This document shows, piece after piece, positions 48,123 through 58,892 of a stretch of 64,000 nt of DNA. The stretch is from Gottschalkia purinilytica (GTDB lineage: Bacteria; Bacillota; Clostridia; Tissierellales; Gottschalkiaceae): the NCBI RefSeq assembly GCF_001190785.1, contig NZ_LGSS01000006.1, positions 1 to 64,000 of the forward strand, written 5' to 3'. How positions within the stretch are numbered: position 1 is the stretch's first letter; each line of letters starts with the position of its first letter. The translations under genes and the position numbers were made by a program. The notes below the pieces were generated by a model that was given only the letters and a program-made list of their open reading frames with translations, made no database searches and was not told the DNA's origin.

Positions 48123-49323
48123 AGATAGTAATTTAACTATAAAAGTGCTATCAATATTTATTGCCATTGTACTTTGGTCTTATGTTATTAGTGAAGTAAA
48201 TCCTAGAGTTACTAAAGAGTTAAATAATATAAAAGTTGATATAATAAACGAACACACATTAAAAAATTCAGGGCTAGTTCTAATAGAGCCTAGAGATGTG
48301 AGGGTTAGTGTTAAAGTTAAAGGAAGAAGAAATGATATAAATAACTTAGATCCTAACGATATAATAGCAAAAGCAGACTTACTAGGATATTCAGAAGGAG
48401 TAAGCAAAGTTTATATAGATGTTAAAGTTCCTTTGAAATTAGATATAGAGGACGTAAGACCTAGACAAGTTTCATTTAAAATTGATAGTATAGTATCTAA
48501 AGAAAAAAGAGTGAGCATTAAAACCACAGGAACTTCATCAGAAGGATATAGTATAGAAGATGGTCAATTGAGTCCTGAAACAGTAACTGTTAAAGGTGCA
48601 AGAAGTTATGTTAATTCAGTTTCAAAAGTTATTGCAAATGTTAATATAAATGATATAAGGTCTAGTAAGAACTTAAGAGTACCTTTAATAGCAGTTGATT
48701 CGAAGGGAAAACAAGTAAAAAAAGTAGATATAGAACCTAGATTTACAGAGGTATCTTTACCTGTACTTAGGACTAAAAAAGTACCTGTAGTTCCTAAGAC
48801 AAGGGGGACTTTGCCTAATGGATATACTATATCTAAGATGCAGGTAGTTCCATCTGTTATAGGAATAAAAGGGCTTAACGAGGATATTAAAAATGTAAAT
48901 GCTTTACAAATTGAGCCAATAGATATAACTAATCTAAGTGCTAATAAAGAATTTTCTTCAAGAGTAATTTTACCTAACGGAGTAAACACTGTAGGAGGAA
49001 ATAAAGTAGCTGTAAAAATTGAATTAGAAAGAACTATAACTAGAGATATAGATTATGATATGAGCCAGATTAGCTTTCTAAATTTAGCAGAAGGATTAAA
49101 CATTGTCAAAGATAATTTACCACCTAAAGTTATAGTTAGTATAAGAGGAAAAGAAAAATTGGTAAATAAAATTTCTACATCAGATTTGAAGTTGAGTGTA
49201 GATCTAAATGGGCTTTCAGAAGGAGATCATATAATTAAAATAACTCCATCTCAAATTGAAGGATTAGAAATACTTCAAATAAATCCTAATAGTTTACCTA
49301 TAACTTTAAGAAAAAATGAATAA
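48109..49323 (+). CDS. cdaR: CdaA regulator CdaR (YbbR-domain protein)
   Basis: A 404-residue protein with one N-terminal membrane segment (LSIFIAIVLWSYVISEV, about 14-30) and an extracellular part of four YbbR repeats (about 35-120, 125-205, 215-300, 310-400), with VKGRRNDI, VKGARSYV, IKGLNEDI and IRGKEKLV marking them. It binds CdaA at the membrane and adjusts c-di-AMP output. Confidence 0.93.
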   Translation: MSKAKDSNLTIKVLSIFIAIVLWSYVISEVNPRVTKELNNIKVDIINEHTLKNSGLVLIEPRDVRVSVKVKGRRNDINNLDPNDIIAKADLLGYSEGVSKVYIDVKVPLKLDIEDVRPRQVSFKIDSIVSKEKRVSIKTTGTSSEGYSIEDGQLSPETVTVKGARSYVNSVSKVIANVNINDIRSSKNLRVPLIAVDSKGKQVKKVDIEPRFTEVSLPVLRTKKVPVVPKTRGTLPNGYTISKMQVVPSVIGIKGLNEDIKNVNALQIEPIDITNLSANKEFSSRVILPNGVNTVGGNKVAVKIELERTITRDIDYDMSQISFLNLAEGLNIVKDNLPPKVIVSIRGKEKLVNKISTSDLKLSVDLNGLSEGDHIIKITPSQIEGLEILQINPNSLPITLRKNE

Positions 49324-49335
49324 TATTTTTTATGA

Positions 49336-49363
49336 AAAAGCTAGCCTATGTAGGCTAGCTTTT
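49336..49363 (+). terminator. Terminator after cdaR
   Basis: A 13-pair stem (AAAAGCTAGCCTA with TAGGCTAGCTTTT) and two-base loop. Confidence 0.87.
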
Positions 49364-49721
49364 CTGCTTAAATGAATTTTCCCTATTCATAAGTTTCATT
49401 TTACTATATTTTTTCTTTAATTTTACTTATGTAAATAAATGATTATTGAAATTTTTATATATTTTAGCTTCACTTTAAAAAAATATTTATATTTAAAGTG
49501 ATAAATAGGATTTATTAAGAGTTTTAAAAATTAAAGGAATATAGATGAAAGTAGTACAAAAGAAACCTATTAACTCATAAAATATATTAACAAGTAACCA
49601 TACTTTTATAAAGCTATAAACATTTAATTATGGGAATTGAAATATATATTAGATAACTATATAATCAGTGTGTAAAAACTTGATTTTCTAATAAAAAATA
49701 TTTAAAAGAGAGGTTTTAAAG
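49364..49721. other. Gene-free stretch
   Basis: About 360 AT-rich bases upstream of the YitT-type gene. I see nothing beyond the expected promoter region. Confidence 0.5.
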
Positions 49722-50603
49722 GTGGAAACTACAGGTGATCATAATAAGATCAAAGAGTTACTAATTGAAGTATTTAAAAAAATACCTTTCGTTATAATTG
49801 GAAATTTACTATGCTCTATCGCTATTAATGGATTCTTTATACCCAATAAAATGTTAAGTGGTGGAGTAAGTGGTATATCAATTCTATTTTATTATATGTT
49901 TACAATGCCTACCTCACTTACAGCCCTTATTCTTAATGTTCCTCTTCTTATTCTTGGAATGAAAAAATTAGATAAAAAAGTATTATTATATACATCTATA
50001 TCTATAATAACTAATTCATTATTGTTACACTTAACTAAAAATATAGGAAGTCTTATAGGACTTAATGATGTATTACTTGGGTGTATATTTGGAGGAGTCT
50101 TCAATGGAGTAGGTATGGTTATATTATATAGAAATAAAGTACTACAAAGTGGAGTAGACGTAGTATGTGCTATAATTAAAAGATACTATAATATAAACAT
50201 TGGAGTAGGGCTTATGGGATTCAATACTACTATAATAACTATTTCATCTATTTTATTTGGATTAAAGCCTGCCATGTACACTATAATTTCAATGTTTATA
50301 TCCTATCAAATAGTAGATAAAATACAAGCTAAATTTAATATCAAGAAAAATGTATTTATAGTATCAGATAAGTCAAGAGAGCTTGCAGATGAAATAATGA
50401 TAAAGATGAATAGAGGTGTAACTCTTTTAGAAGGACAAGGAGGATATACTAAATCAACGAAAAGAATGATTTATTGTATAGTTTCACCTACAGAAATAGT
50501 TAAATTAAAAACTATAGTAAGTAGAGTAGATCCTAAGGCTTTTATGACTATAAATACAGTACAAGAAGTGAATGGAAATGGTTTTAAAACTGTTGGAATA
50601 TAA
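49722..50603 (+). CDS. YitT-family membrane protein
   Basis: A 293-residue protein from GTG behind AGAGAGG. Five or so membrane segments (about 18-210) with the YitT signatures NGFFIPNKMLSGGVSGISIL, FNGVGMVILYRNKVLQSGVD are followed by a cytoplasmic DUF2179 domain (about 213-290: NRGVTLLEGQGGYTKSTKRM). Family members may be transporters; substrate unknown. It lies between cdaR and glmM. Confidence 0.9.
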   Translation: METTGDHNKIKELLIEVFKKIPFVIIGNLLCSIAINGFFIPNKMLSGGVSGISILFYYMFTMPTSLTALILNVPLLILGMKKLDKKVLLYTSISIITNSLLLHLTKNIGSLIGLNDVLLGCIFGGVFNGVGMVILYRNKVLQSGVDVVCAIIKRYYNINIGVGLMGFNTTIITISSILFGLKPAMYTIISMFISYQIVDKIQAKFNIKKNVFIVSDKSRELADEIMIKMNRGVTLLEGQGGYTKSTKRMIYCIVSPTEIVKLKTIVSRVDPKAFMTINTVQEVNGNGFKTVGI

Positions 50604-50690
50604 TGTAAAATTCGTTGTAAAAATATACTTTACTATGATATTATATGAGAGATATTGTTTTTTACAAACTTTAAGAGGAGGCGTTAATTA

Positions 50691-52040
50691 GTGGGAAGAC
50701 TATTCGGAACAGATGGAGTAAGAGGAATTGCGAATAAAGAACTAACTTGCGAGTTAGCTTATAAAATAGGAAAAGCGGGAGCTTATGTATTAACAAGAGA
50801 TAAAAAGGAAGCAAAAATAATAGTAGGAAAAGACACTAGAATATCAGGAGATATGTTAGAAGCTGCATTAGTTGCTGGAATATGTTCTGTAGGAGCAAAT
50901 GTTGTATCAATAGGAGTTGTACCAACACCAGCAGTATCATATTTAACAAGAAAATATAATGCTGATGCAGGAATTGTTATTTCTGCTTCACATAATCCAG
51001 TTGAATATAATGGAATAAAATTTTTTAATAAAGACGGATACAAATTAGCTGATGAAATTGAGGAAGAAATAGAGAAATATATACTAGATGATGGAGTAGA
51101 AAATATACCATCACCAACAGGAGACGATATAGGAATTAGAGAATTAAAAGATGACGCAGCAGAGGATTATATAGAATACTTAAATAGTATAGTAGATATT
51201 AATTTTAAAGGTCTCAAAGTGGCTATGGATTGTGCAGAAGGAGCATCATATTACTGTGCCCCAGAAATATTTAAAAGACTTGGAGCAGAAGTATATGTGA
51301 TTCATAATAATCCTAATGGAAAAAATATAAATAAAAATTGTGGCTCAACTCATCTTGAAGAACTTAAAAAATTTACAGTAGATAATAAGTGTGATATTGG
51401 TCTTGGATTTGATGGAGATGCAGATAGATGTCTTGCAGTAGATGAAAATGGAGAAGAAATAAACGGAGATTTTATAATGACAATACTTGCAAAGCATCTA
51501 AAAGAAAAAGGCAAATTAGATAAAGACACATTAGTTGTAACTGTAATGAGTAATATGGGACTTGATATTGCATGTAATAACGAAAAAATATCAACTATAA
51601 AAACAAAAGTTGGCGATAGATACGTTCTTGAAAGTATGTTAGAAGGCGGATATAAACTAGGTGGAGAACAATCAGGTCATATAATACTACTTGATTATAA
51701 TACAACAGGTGATGGTCTTATAACAGCTTTATCACTTGTATCTACTTTAAAAGATGAAGGTAAAAAATTATCAGAGTTGAAAAATATAATGAAAGAATTA
51801 CCTCAAGTATTAGTAAACGCTAAAGTTACAAACGACAAAAAGGATATATATCAAGAAGATAACGAAATAATATCTGAGATAAATAAAGCAGAGGAAATAC
51901 TGAATGGAAAAGGAAGAGTATTAATAAGAGCTTCAGGAACAGAACCACTTATTCGCGTTATGCTAGAGGGAGAGAACATAGAACAAATAACAGAGATTGC
52001 TAACAATATAGCAAAACTGATAGAAGAAAAGTGTAGATAA
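50691..52040 (+). CDS. glmM: Phosphoglucosamine mutase GlmM
   Basis: A 449-residue enzyme from GTG behind AGGAGG. It starts [20 protein letters not shown]. The active-site serine is in [14 protein letters not shown] (about 99-112), the metal loop is [12 protein letters not shown] (about 237-248), and the sugar and phosphate loops are [10 protein letters not shown] and [12 protein letters not shown]. It converts glucosamine-6-phosphate (from GlmS) to glucosamine-1-phosphate for UDP-GlcNAc. CdaA is known to interact with GlmM in other Firmicutes. Confidence 0.97.
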   Translation: MGRLFGTDGVRGIANKELTCELAYKIGKAGAYVLTRDKKEAKIIVGKDTRISGDMLEAALVAGICSVGANVVSIGVVPTPAVSYLTRKYNADAGIVISASHNPVEYNGIKFFNKDGYKLADEIEEEIEKYILDDGVENIPSPTGDDIGIRELKDDAAEDYIEYLNSIVDINFKGLKVAMDCAEGASYYCAPEIFKRLGAEVYVIHNNPNGKNINKNCGSTHLEELKKFTVDNKCDIGLGFDGDADRCLAVDENGEEINGDFIMTILAKHLKEKGKLDKDTLVVTVMSNMGLDIACNNEKISTIKTKVGDRYVLESMLEGGYKLGGEQSGHIILLDYNTTGDGLITALSLVSTLKDEGKKLSELKNIMKELPQVLVNAKVTNDKKDIYQEDNEIISEINKAEEILNGKGRVLIRASGTEPLIRVMLEGENIEQITEIANNIAKLIEEKCR

Positions 52041-52080
52041 TATTTTTAAAAGAGCATTTAATAGAAGTTTATTATAAAGC

Positions 52081-52116
52081 AAAAGTTGAATACTAATTAA
52101 TTAGTATTCAACTTTT
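52081..52116. terminator. Shared bidirectional terminator
   Basis: A perfect 36-base palindrome (AAAAGTTGAATACTAATT and its complement) between convergent glmM and the ydbT-like gene. The minus-strand gene's stop lies within it. Confidence 0.88.
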
Positions 52117-53620
52117 TATTTGTAAACCAATTAGCGAAATTAGAGATTATATCACTACTAAAGCCTTTTACCTTATAGTTATCATGAACAAATTCTCCTT
52201 GAATGTTAATATTTAGAGTATATATATCGTTTATTTTTTGAATAGGATTCTGTCTACTTTCTATAGACTGAATTTTTGACTTTGGAATTATTATAGTACA
52301 TAAAGAAAATTTTCTTAAACTGATTATAAGAATATTATCATAATAAGATATACCTGCATTTTTATATCTATAAAAGCCTAATATTAGCATAAATATTGGT
52401 AGTATCATAAAAATATACCCATAATATTTTTTATAGAAGAACATAGCTATAAAAAAGAAAGTAGGTAAGGTTATGCTCTCTAATACATAATAATATAACG
52501 ACCTATTAGATACTTTTTTAAAATTGTAATTCAAACTAACTTCTGGTAATAAATCAGAAATTAATGAATTAATCTCATTAGCTTTTATAAATGGACATAG
52601 TATACTTTCTTCACCATCTTCATTTCCATAGCCTATGCTTTCAATAGATATTTCAGCAAATCCAAATAGCTTTTTAAATATACTTTCTGTTATTTTTATG
52701 CTTGATATTCTATTTACAGGAATTGATATTTCCTTTTTATTAGATAATCCATAACTGATTTTTATATTATTATTTTTTCTAGATAAACTAAAATTATGAT
52801 ATTTTACTATAGTATTAATGATAGAAAAAATAACCGACATTATAAAGAAAATGAGAAATAAATCACGCATGTCATCTAAGTTATTTCTATTGAATATCTT
52901 ATTTAAAACTAAACCAGTATCGCTAATTAATTTACTTATGGACTTTTTAGGCATATAATCATCAAAAAAAGAATAAAAAGTTAACCCAAAAGGTAAAACT
53001 ACCAACCATTTAAAACTTGTTAAAGATTTTATAATCATGTAGCTAGGCTTAAAAGTATATATACTTTTTATATTTTTATCACAAATACTTTCTGACTCAA
53101 CTACATTCATATCAGAATCTATATCTTTATTATCTTTAGTAGTAATATTTTTAGTAGAAGTAATTTTATTATCATTATTTTTTAGTATGATTTCTCTAAT
53201 ATTATTTGCAGTATTATAATCTAAAATCATTTGAACCTCGCATTCATCTGAAGAACCAGGAGTTTCTATTTGAATACTACAAATATTATACAGTCTTTGA
53301 AAATAAGAAGAAGATATATCTATAGTTTGAATTTTTGCAAAAGGTATTCTTCTTTCATTAATATTCAATATGCCACTCTTAGTATATATATAATTATCTG
53401 AAATAGCATAGATGTTTCTATGCCATTGTAAGATTGAATATGTTAATGTAATTAAAAATGTACCTAATATAAAATAAAAAGATATAATATATTCTTTTAA
53501 ATAAGAATTTTTAGTTATAGCAATACATATGGCAAACAAACAAAAAGCACTTTCTAAGGAACTTATTAACTTTGAAAATAAAAAGTATATATGTTGTTTC
53601 TTATATTCCAAATTCTTCAC
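52097..53620 (-). CDS. ydbT: PH-domain membrane protein, YdbT type
   Basis: A 507-residue protein with paired membrane segments (about 10-60, 195-270, 365-420) alternating with bacterial PH (bPH2/DUF304) domains. The first has YTKSGILNINERRIPFAKIQ (about 78-97), a later one has SYGLSNKKEISIPVNRISSI. It overlaps the YdbS-type gene upstream by 20 bases. In Bacillus, YdbS/YdbT are linked to resistance to certain bacteriocins; here this is inference. Confidence 0.88.
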   Translation of the reverse strand: MKNLEYKKQHIYFLFSKLISSLESAFCLFAICIAITKNSYLKEYIISFYFILGTFLITLTYSILQWHRNIYAISDNYIYTKSGILNINERRIPFAKIQTIDISSSYFQRLYNICSIQIETPGSSDECEVQMILDYNTANNIREIILKNNDNKITSTKNITTKDNKDIDSDMNVVESESICDKNIKSIYTFKPSYMIIKSLTSFKWLVVLPFGLTFYSFFDDYMPKKSISKLISDTGLVLNKIFNRNNLDDMRDLFLIFFIMSVIFSIINTIVKYHNFSLSRKNNNIKISYGLSNKKEISIPVNRISSIKITESIFKKLFGFAEISIESIGYGNEDGEESILCPFIKANEINSLISDLLPEVSLNYNFKKVSNRSLYYYVLESITLPTFFFIAMFFYKKYYGYIFMILPIFMLILGFYRYKNAGISYYDNILIISLRKFSLCTIIIPKSKIQSIESRQNPIQKINDIYTLNINIQGEFVHDNYKVKGFSSDIISNFANWFTNKKLNTN

Positions 53621-54095
53621 GGCTCCTTTCTACTTCTTTTATTAGAGTAGATTGAAAGTCGATACATTCACTATCAGGAAGATATGGAATTTCATTTTTA
53701 CCACCTGCTGTATGTATAGACATAGTTCTAACTTTATAAAACTTTAGTATAGGTCCTTGGTGTATATCAACATATTGTATTCTGTTTATAGGTATAGTTA
53801 CTTTATTTTTATATATAATCCCATATTCTAATATTACTACATTGTCATTTAAGTAAAAGTTCCAATTCCTATACCACATTTTAGATAATAAAGTTAGTCT
53901 AATAATGTAGTAGACTAATAGAATAAATAAAAATACAATTAATAAAGTTTTTATAGTATCAAAGACACCTTTTGATGGAAATAAAACTATAACTAAAGAT
54001 AGTACAACTAATGCTATATTAAATCCTATGATCGATGTTACTTTCCAAACATTCACTGATAAAGGAGAAATCTTATTTTTCTTTTCTTCGTACAT
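53601..54095 (-). CDS. ydbS: PH-domain membrane protein, YdbS type
   Basis: A 164-residue protein. I use ATG at 54095; an in-frame GTG at 54107 lies upstream, at or before the G-rich ribosome site. Two membrane segments (about 18-65) precede one bPH2 domain (EYGIIYKNKVTIPINRIQYV, then DIHQGPILKFYKVRTMSI, about 86-125). It is co-translated with the YdbT-type gene (20-base overlap). Confidence 0.87.
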   Translation of the reverse strand: MYEEKKNKISPLSVNVWKVTSIIGFNIALVVLSLVIVLFPSKGVFDTIKTLLIVFLFILLVYYIIRLTLLSKMWYRNWNFYLNDNVVILEYGIIYKNKVTIPINRIQYVDIHQGPILKFYKVRTMSIHTAGGKNEIPYLPDSECIDFQSTLIKEVERSREEFGI

Positions 54096-54107
54096 ACTAA
54101 CCCCCAC

Positions 54108-54466
54108 TATTATTCTAGAAACATGTTATTATTTTTAAATATTGTAGTATCTAGTGAATATATTGTCAATTATGTATTATTCACAACATTAAATTGTATA
54201 AAAATATAATGTAAAATCAAAATATGTTGTAAGTTGAATAAAGTCATTTAAAAAATTGATAAATATATTAAATGATTACAAGACTTCATATACGAATTCT
54301 GTAAATAAGTAAGTAAACGAGCGTATTCATACATAAAAATGAAATAAATTAGACACCATTTTTTAACTATTTTTTATAACATATGTATTATAATTTTACT
54401 TGGTCAGAAAATATTGTCGTTTTTTAAAAGAAGAAGACATTTTACAGTAAAAAAATAAAATAAGGG
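54108..54466. other. Gene-free divergent region
   Basis: About 360 AT-rich bases between divergent genes (ydbS-type leftward, SGNH rightward). It must hold both promoters; none stands out clearly. Confidence 0.5.
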
Positions 54467-54478
54467 ATGTATCATAGA

Positions 54479-55360
54479 ATGAGGAAAAAGAAATCAAAGA
54501 AAAAAATAAAAATAAATCCTAAAAGATTTATAACATCAATGATAGTATTGGCTTTAATGTTATCATATGGAATATCGTCAGTAATGAGCCATTCCACAGG
54601 AAATAAAAATGATAAAGTAGAAACCCCTACAGAGTCCAATTCTAAAGATAATAATCTCGTGAGCGAAGATTTAGAGGAAGAACCACAATTAAAATGGGAA
54701 GTGTCTGATAATGAAACAGATTCTTTCAAAGAAGAGGATACAGAATTACATGAACAAGATGATAAAAATAGTGAAGTATCAGAAAATGATGATAATAAGA
54801 ATGGTCAAAATATTCAAGATATTAACATACCTAATAAAGAATTTTTCAAAAATGATGTTTTCATGGGAGATTCTATAACAGAGAGTATATCGTTTTATGA
54901 GGTACTTAATGATAAAAATGTTTTAGGTATAAAAGGATTAACAGCTGTGAAAGCAAAATCACACATTGATAGCTTAATAAGTAAGAAACCTAGAAACATA
55001 TATATGCTTTTTGGAATGAATGATATAGAGTCAGGTATCAGTACAGAACAATTTAAAAAGGGCTATAGAGAACTAGTAACTTTAATAAAAGAGAGATTGC
55101 CAAATAGTAATATATATTTACAATCCATGCTTCCAGTAGATAATAAGGTGCTAAAAAAGAATTCTAATTACTCTAGAAATAGAATGGATCAATTTAATAA
55201 TGTTATTAAAGAATTAGCACAAGAAGAAAATTTAAATTATATAAATTTGTTACCTGTAATAGAAAACAATATAAATGACTTTTATGAACCTGATGGAATA
55301 CATCCTAAAAGTAAGTTTTATAAAATATGGTTGGATTATGTTAAAAATAATATAAATTAG
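54479..55360 (+). CDS. SGNH/GDSL hydrolase with membrane anchor
   Basis: A 293-residue protein. ATG at 54479 is likelier than 54467, which touches the AAGGGA site. After a basic N-terminus comes one membrane segment (ITSMIVLALMLSYGISSVM, about 18-36) and an acidic linker. The outer SGNH domain (about 120-290) has block I VFMGDSITES, block III FGMNDIES and block V DGIHP. Such enzymes add or remove acetyl groups on surface polymers. It heads the four-gene cluster with the MBOAT and DHHW genes. Confidence 0.87.
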   Translation: MRKKKSKKKIKINPKRFITSMIVLALMLSYGISSVMSHSTGNKNDKVETPTESNSKDNNLVSEDLEEEPQLKWEVSDNETDSFKEEDTELHEQDDKNSEVSENDDNKNGQNIQDINIPNKEFFKNDVFMGDSITESISFYEVLNDKNVLGIKGLTAVKAKSHIDSLISKKPRNIYMLFGMNDIESGISTEQFKKGYRELVTLIKERLPNSNIYLQSMLPVDNKVLKKNSNYSRNRMDQFNNVIKELAQEENLNYINLLPVIENNINDFYEPDGIHPKSKFYKIWLDYVKNNIN

Positions 55361-55386
55361 TATAAAGAAGAAAGGAAGGATAACAA

Positions 55387-55884
55387 ATGATAAGACTTAA
55401 AAAAAGCAGAATTAAAAAATTTATGGCAGGAACATTAGCTACTATTTTAATAGCGGGGGCATTGTCAGGATGTTCAACAAAGAGCAAAGAGACTAAAAAT
55501 GTTTCTGTTAAAGAAATAAGTAAAAAGGTAGTTGAAAGCATAGATACTTCTAACATGAAAAAAGAAGATGGAAATAAATTAGAAAAACTTTATGGAATCA
55601 AGCCAGAAGATGTAGAAGAATTTACAGTTTATTCTCCTAAATCCAATCTTAAAGCAGATGAAATAGCTATAATTAAAGCTAAAGATTCAAATGATGTAGA
55701 TAAAATAAAAGAAAAAATTGAAGAAAGAATTAAGAAACAAGAATCTAGCTTTAAAGATTACTTACCAGATGAATATTTTTTAATAGAAAAACACGTTTTA
55801 AAAACAAATGGAAACTATATATTCCTTGCTATCTCTAAGGATGCAGAAAAAGCAGAAAATGCCTTTGATGAGTCTATTAAATAG
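55387..55884 (+). CDS. DUF4358 lipoprotein
   Basis: A 165-residue protein with ATG behind GGAAGGA. Signal peptide and lipobox (LATILIAGALSGC; Cys about 29) precede a DUF4358 domain (KLEKLYGIKPEDVEEFTVY; ADEIAIIKAKDSNDVDKIKE, about 62-110). The domain is common next to MBOAT/SGNH genes in clostridia; its role is unknown. Confidence 0.87.
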   Translation: MIRLKKSRIKKFMAGTLATILIAGALSGCSTKSKETKNVSVKEISKKVVESIDTSNMKKEDGNKLEKLYGIKPEDVEEFTVYSPKSNLKADEIAIIKAKDSNDVDKIKEKIEERIKKQESSFKDYLPDEYFLIEKHVLKTNGNYIFLAISKDAEKAENAFDESIK

Positions 55885-55926
55885 TATATGAAAAAGCGTT
55901 AGGAATTGACTTAGGAGGGATGATAG

Positions 55927-57333
55927 TTGGTTTTTAGTAGTTTAATTTTTATTTTTATGTTTTTACCAATAACGCTTTTTATGTACTATATTTCACCTAA
56001 ACCTGCTAGAAATTTGGTTTTGTTTATAGTCAGCTTAATATTTTATGCTTGGGGAGAACCATTATATATAACTATAATGCTATTTTCTACAGTATTTGAC
56101 TATATAAATGGACTATTAATAGAAAAATATAGAGATAGAAAGAACATATGTAAATCAGTTTTTATAAATTCTATTGTTATAAATTTAGCCATACTTTGCT
56201 TTTTTAAATATTATGGATTTGTAATTGATAATATTAATAGTTTATTTGATTTGCATTTAACTGTAAAAAGACTACCATTGCCTGTAGGTATATCTTTTTA
56301 TACTTTTCAAACAATGTCGTATGTTATAGATGTTTATCTGAAAAAGGTTCCAGTTCAAAAGAACATAATATCTTTTGGCACTTATGTGACTATGTTCCCG
56401 CAATTGGTTGCTGGACCAATTGTTCAATACGGAGATATATCTAAACAATTGGATAATAGAAAAGAAAGTTTTGACATGTTTGGAGAAGGTGCAGAGAAGT
56501 TTATTACTGGTCTTTCAAAAAAAGTATTATTAGCAAATAATATAGGACTTTTATGGACAACCATAAAAGCTACTCCTACAAACGAACTTACAGTATTAGC
56601 TTCGTGGTTAGGTATAATAGCATTCACATTTCAAATATATTTTGATTTTAGTGGATATTCAGATATGGCCATAGGATTAGGAAAAATGTTTGGATTTGAT
56701 CTAATGAAAAACTTTAATTATCCATATGTATCAAAAACTGTTACAGAGTTTTGGCGTAGATGGCATATTTCACTAGGATCTTGGTTTAGAGAGTATGTAT
56801 ACATACCTTTAGGTGGTAATAGAGTTGGTAAACTCAAACAATACAGAAACTTATTTGTAGTTTGGTTTTTGACAGGTTTTTGGCATGGAGCAAATTGGAA
56901 CTTTATTTTATGGGGGCTTTATTTTGGCTTTTTTGTAACTATAGAAAAAGTATTTTTAATAAAATGGTTAAAAAATACACCTAAATTTATAGGGCATATA
57001 TATACCTTATTAGTTGTAGTTGTTGGATGGGTAATATTTGAATTTGAAAGTATATTTCAAGGAGCTAATTATATAAAAACTATGTTTGGAATAGGTACTA
57101 AAGGACTATACGACAATACAGCTATTTATTACCTATATACAAATATTGTACTATTTATAATATTAGCTATTTGCTCAACACCAATACCTAATAGATTAAT
57201 AATGTATTTAAAGAATAAATTAAATAGAATAGGAACTATAGCAATACCATCAGCTTATACTTTTTTAGCTTTTCTTTCTACAGCTTATTTAGTAAATGAA
57301 AGTTATAATCCATTTCTGTACTTTAGATTTTAA
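55927..57333 (+). CDS. MBOAT O-acyltransferase (AlgI/DltB-like)
   Basis: A 468-residue, about ten-segment membrane protein from TTG behind AGGAGG. Hallmarks: VFSSLIFIFMFLPITLFMYY at the start, FPQLVAGPIVQY (about 157-168), FWRRWHISLGSWFREYVYIP (about 276-295) and the catalytic His in FWHGANWNFILWG (about 318-330). It passes acyl groups across the membrane to extracellular polymer, with the DHHW and SGNH partners. Confidence 0.95.
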   Translation: MVFSSLIFIFMFLPITLFMYYISPKPARNLVLFIVSLIFYAWGEPLYITIMLFSTVFDYINGLLIEKYRDRKNICKSVFINSIVINLAILCFFKYYGFVIDNINSLFDLHLTVKRLPLPVGISFYTFQTMSYVIDVYLKKVPVQKNIISFGTYVTMFPQLVAGPIVQYGDISKQLDNRKESFDMFGEGAEKFITGLSKKVLLANNIGLLWTTIKATPTNELTVLASWLGIIAFTFQIYFDFSGYSDMAIGLGKMFGFDLMKNFNYPYVSKTVTEFWRRWHISLGSWFREYVYIPLGGNRVGKLKQYRNLFVVWFLTGFWHGANWNFILWGLYFGFFVTIEKVFLIKWLKNTPKFIGHIYTLLVVVVGWVIFEFESIFQGANYIKTMFGIGTKGLYDNTAIYYLYTNIVLFIILAICSTPIPNRLIMYLKNKLNRIGTIAIPSAYTFLAFLSTAYLVNESYNPFLYFRF

Positions 57334-57371
57334 TAATGGATTTATACTAAATAAGAAATGGGGTGTCAAGT

Positions 57372-58508
57372 TTGAATAAATACAGCAAAATATATAAATA
57401 CAATATAGGAATACTGCTAATTGCATTTATAGGAACTATGATTATGTTAAATATATTTATTCCAAGTAAGAAATTTTCAGAATCAGAGAATAGGGTACTT
57501 GAGCAGTTACATCGGTTTTCCTTTGAACAACTTTTTAATGGGAAATTTACTTCTAACTTTGAAAAATATATTTCGGATCAATTTCCATTAAGAGATTTTT
57601 GGATAGGTGTTAAGTCTAATTCTGAAAGAGTTATAGGGAAGAAAGAAAACAATGACGTTTATTTAGGCAAAGATAATTACTTAATGGAAAAATTTAATAA
57701 ATATAATAAGAAAGATTTGAAAGAAAAGATTAATGCCATAAATTCATTTGCAAAGAATAATCCTAAATTGAATAAATACTTTATGTTAGTTCCTAATTCT
57801 ATAAAAGTTTTAGAGGAAAAACTTCCAAAATATGCGCCACATGAAGAGGAACTTGAATATATAGAAGAAGTTAAAAACTTACTAGACAAAGATGTTGAAT
57901 TTATTGATGTATATAATGAATTAAAAGAACATAAAGATGAATATATTTACTATAAGACAGATCATCATTGGACTACAAAAGGTGCTTATTATGCTTATGA
58001 AAAGCTTTGTAAATCCATGGGATTGAAATATCATGACAATGAGTATTTTTATACTGAAAAGGTTACAGATAATTTTTATGGATCATTATATTCTAAAGGT
58101 GGATTTAGAAACTTAGAACCTGATAGTATTAATCTTTATATTCCTAAAAAATATGAAGAAGTAAGAGTTGAATATCTAGATAACAAAGAGAAAGATGATT
58201 CTTTATATAAATTAGAGAATCTAAAGAAAAAGGATAAATATACTGTATTCTTTGGAGGAAATCAGCCATTAATAAAGGTAACTACTAATACAAAAAATAA
58301 AAAGAAACTTTTATTAGTTAAAGATTCTTATGCAAACAGTTTAATTCCTTTTTTAACTGGAAATTATTCTGAAATATATATAGTAGACTTAAGATATTAT
58401 AATGAAGATATAAGTAAATTAATCAAAGATAACAAAATAAAAGATATATTTATACTCTATAATGTAAAGACATTCTCAGAAGATTCAGCTATAAGTAATA
58501 TTTCTTGA
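57372..58508 (+). CDS. DHHW (AlgX/AlgJ-like) acetylation partner
   Basis: A 378-residue protein counted from TTG at 57372, eight bases after GGGG; a GTG at 57363 overlaps that site. One N-terminal membrane segment (IGILLIAFIGTMIMLNIFI) is followed by an extracellular SGNH-like domain with KTDHHWTTKGAYYAYEKL (about 194-211), the DHHW motif, and a serine region LLVKDSYANSLIPFL (about 311-325). It accepts acyl groups from the MBOAT protein and transfers them to the surface polymer. Confidence 0.9.
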   Translation: MNKYSKIYKYNIGILLIAFIGTMIMLNIFIPSKKFSESENRVLEQLHRFSFEQLFNGKFTSNFEKYISDQFPLRDFWIGVKSNSERVIGKKENNDVYLGKDNYLMEKFNKYNKKDLKEKINAINSFAKNNPKLNKYFMLVPNSIKVLEEKLPKYAPHEEELEYIEEVKNLLDKDVEFIDVYNELKEHKDEYIYYKTDHHWTTKGAYYAYEKLCKSMGLKYHDNEYFYTEKVTDNFYGSLYSKGGFRNLEPDSINLYIPKKYEEVRVEYLDNKEKDDSLYKLENLKKKDKYTVFFGGNQPLIKVTTNTKNKKKLLLVKDSYANSLIPFLTGNYSEIYIVDLRYYNEDISKLIKDNKIKDIFILYNVKTFSEDSAISNIS

Positions 58509-58526
58509 TTAAGAAACTGATATTAG

Positions 58527-58582
58527 TATCGTATGATTAAACCAATTATTAGAAAACTAGGTTAATTCATACGATATTTTTT
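58527..58582 (+). terminator. Terminator after the acylation cluster
   Basis: A long imperfect stem (TATCGTATGA with TCATACGATA and further pairs) and TTTTTT tail. The next ~310 bases to the ribozyme hold no gene. Confidence 0.85.
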
Positions 58583-58892
58583 GGTTATATAGCCATATAT
58601 GGAATATATCAACTGACAATTTAAGTAAAAAAACTTTCGTAAATTGCTATTATTTATAATTTGTGACCATCTATCTTTATTTAAGAAGATTATAAGAAGT
58701 ATATTAAATGTAATATTCATATAAACATAAATTCGTTAAATATTATCGTTTAACCAATATTTACCTTGTCAAATTTGATGTATTTTTGTAATAATAAATT
58801 TACTATTTACAATTTTTATTAATATATAATATAATTATTCTTACGAAAAAACCCATATAAAGAACTTGATATAGGAGGTGAACTAAAAAAGA

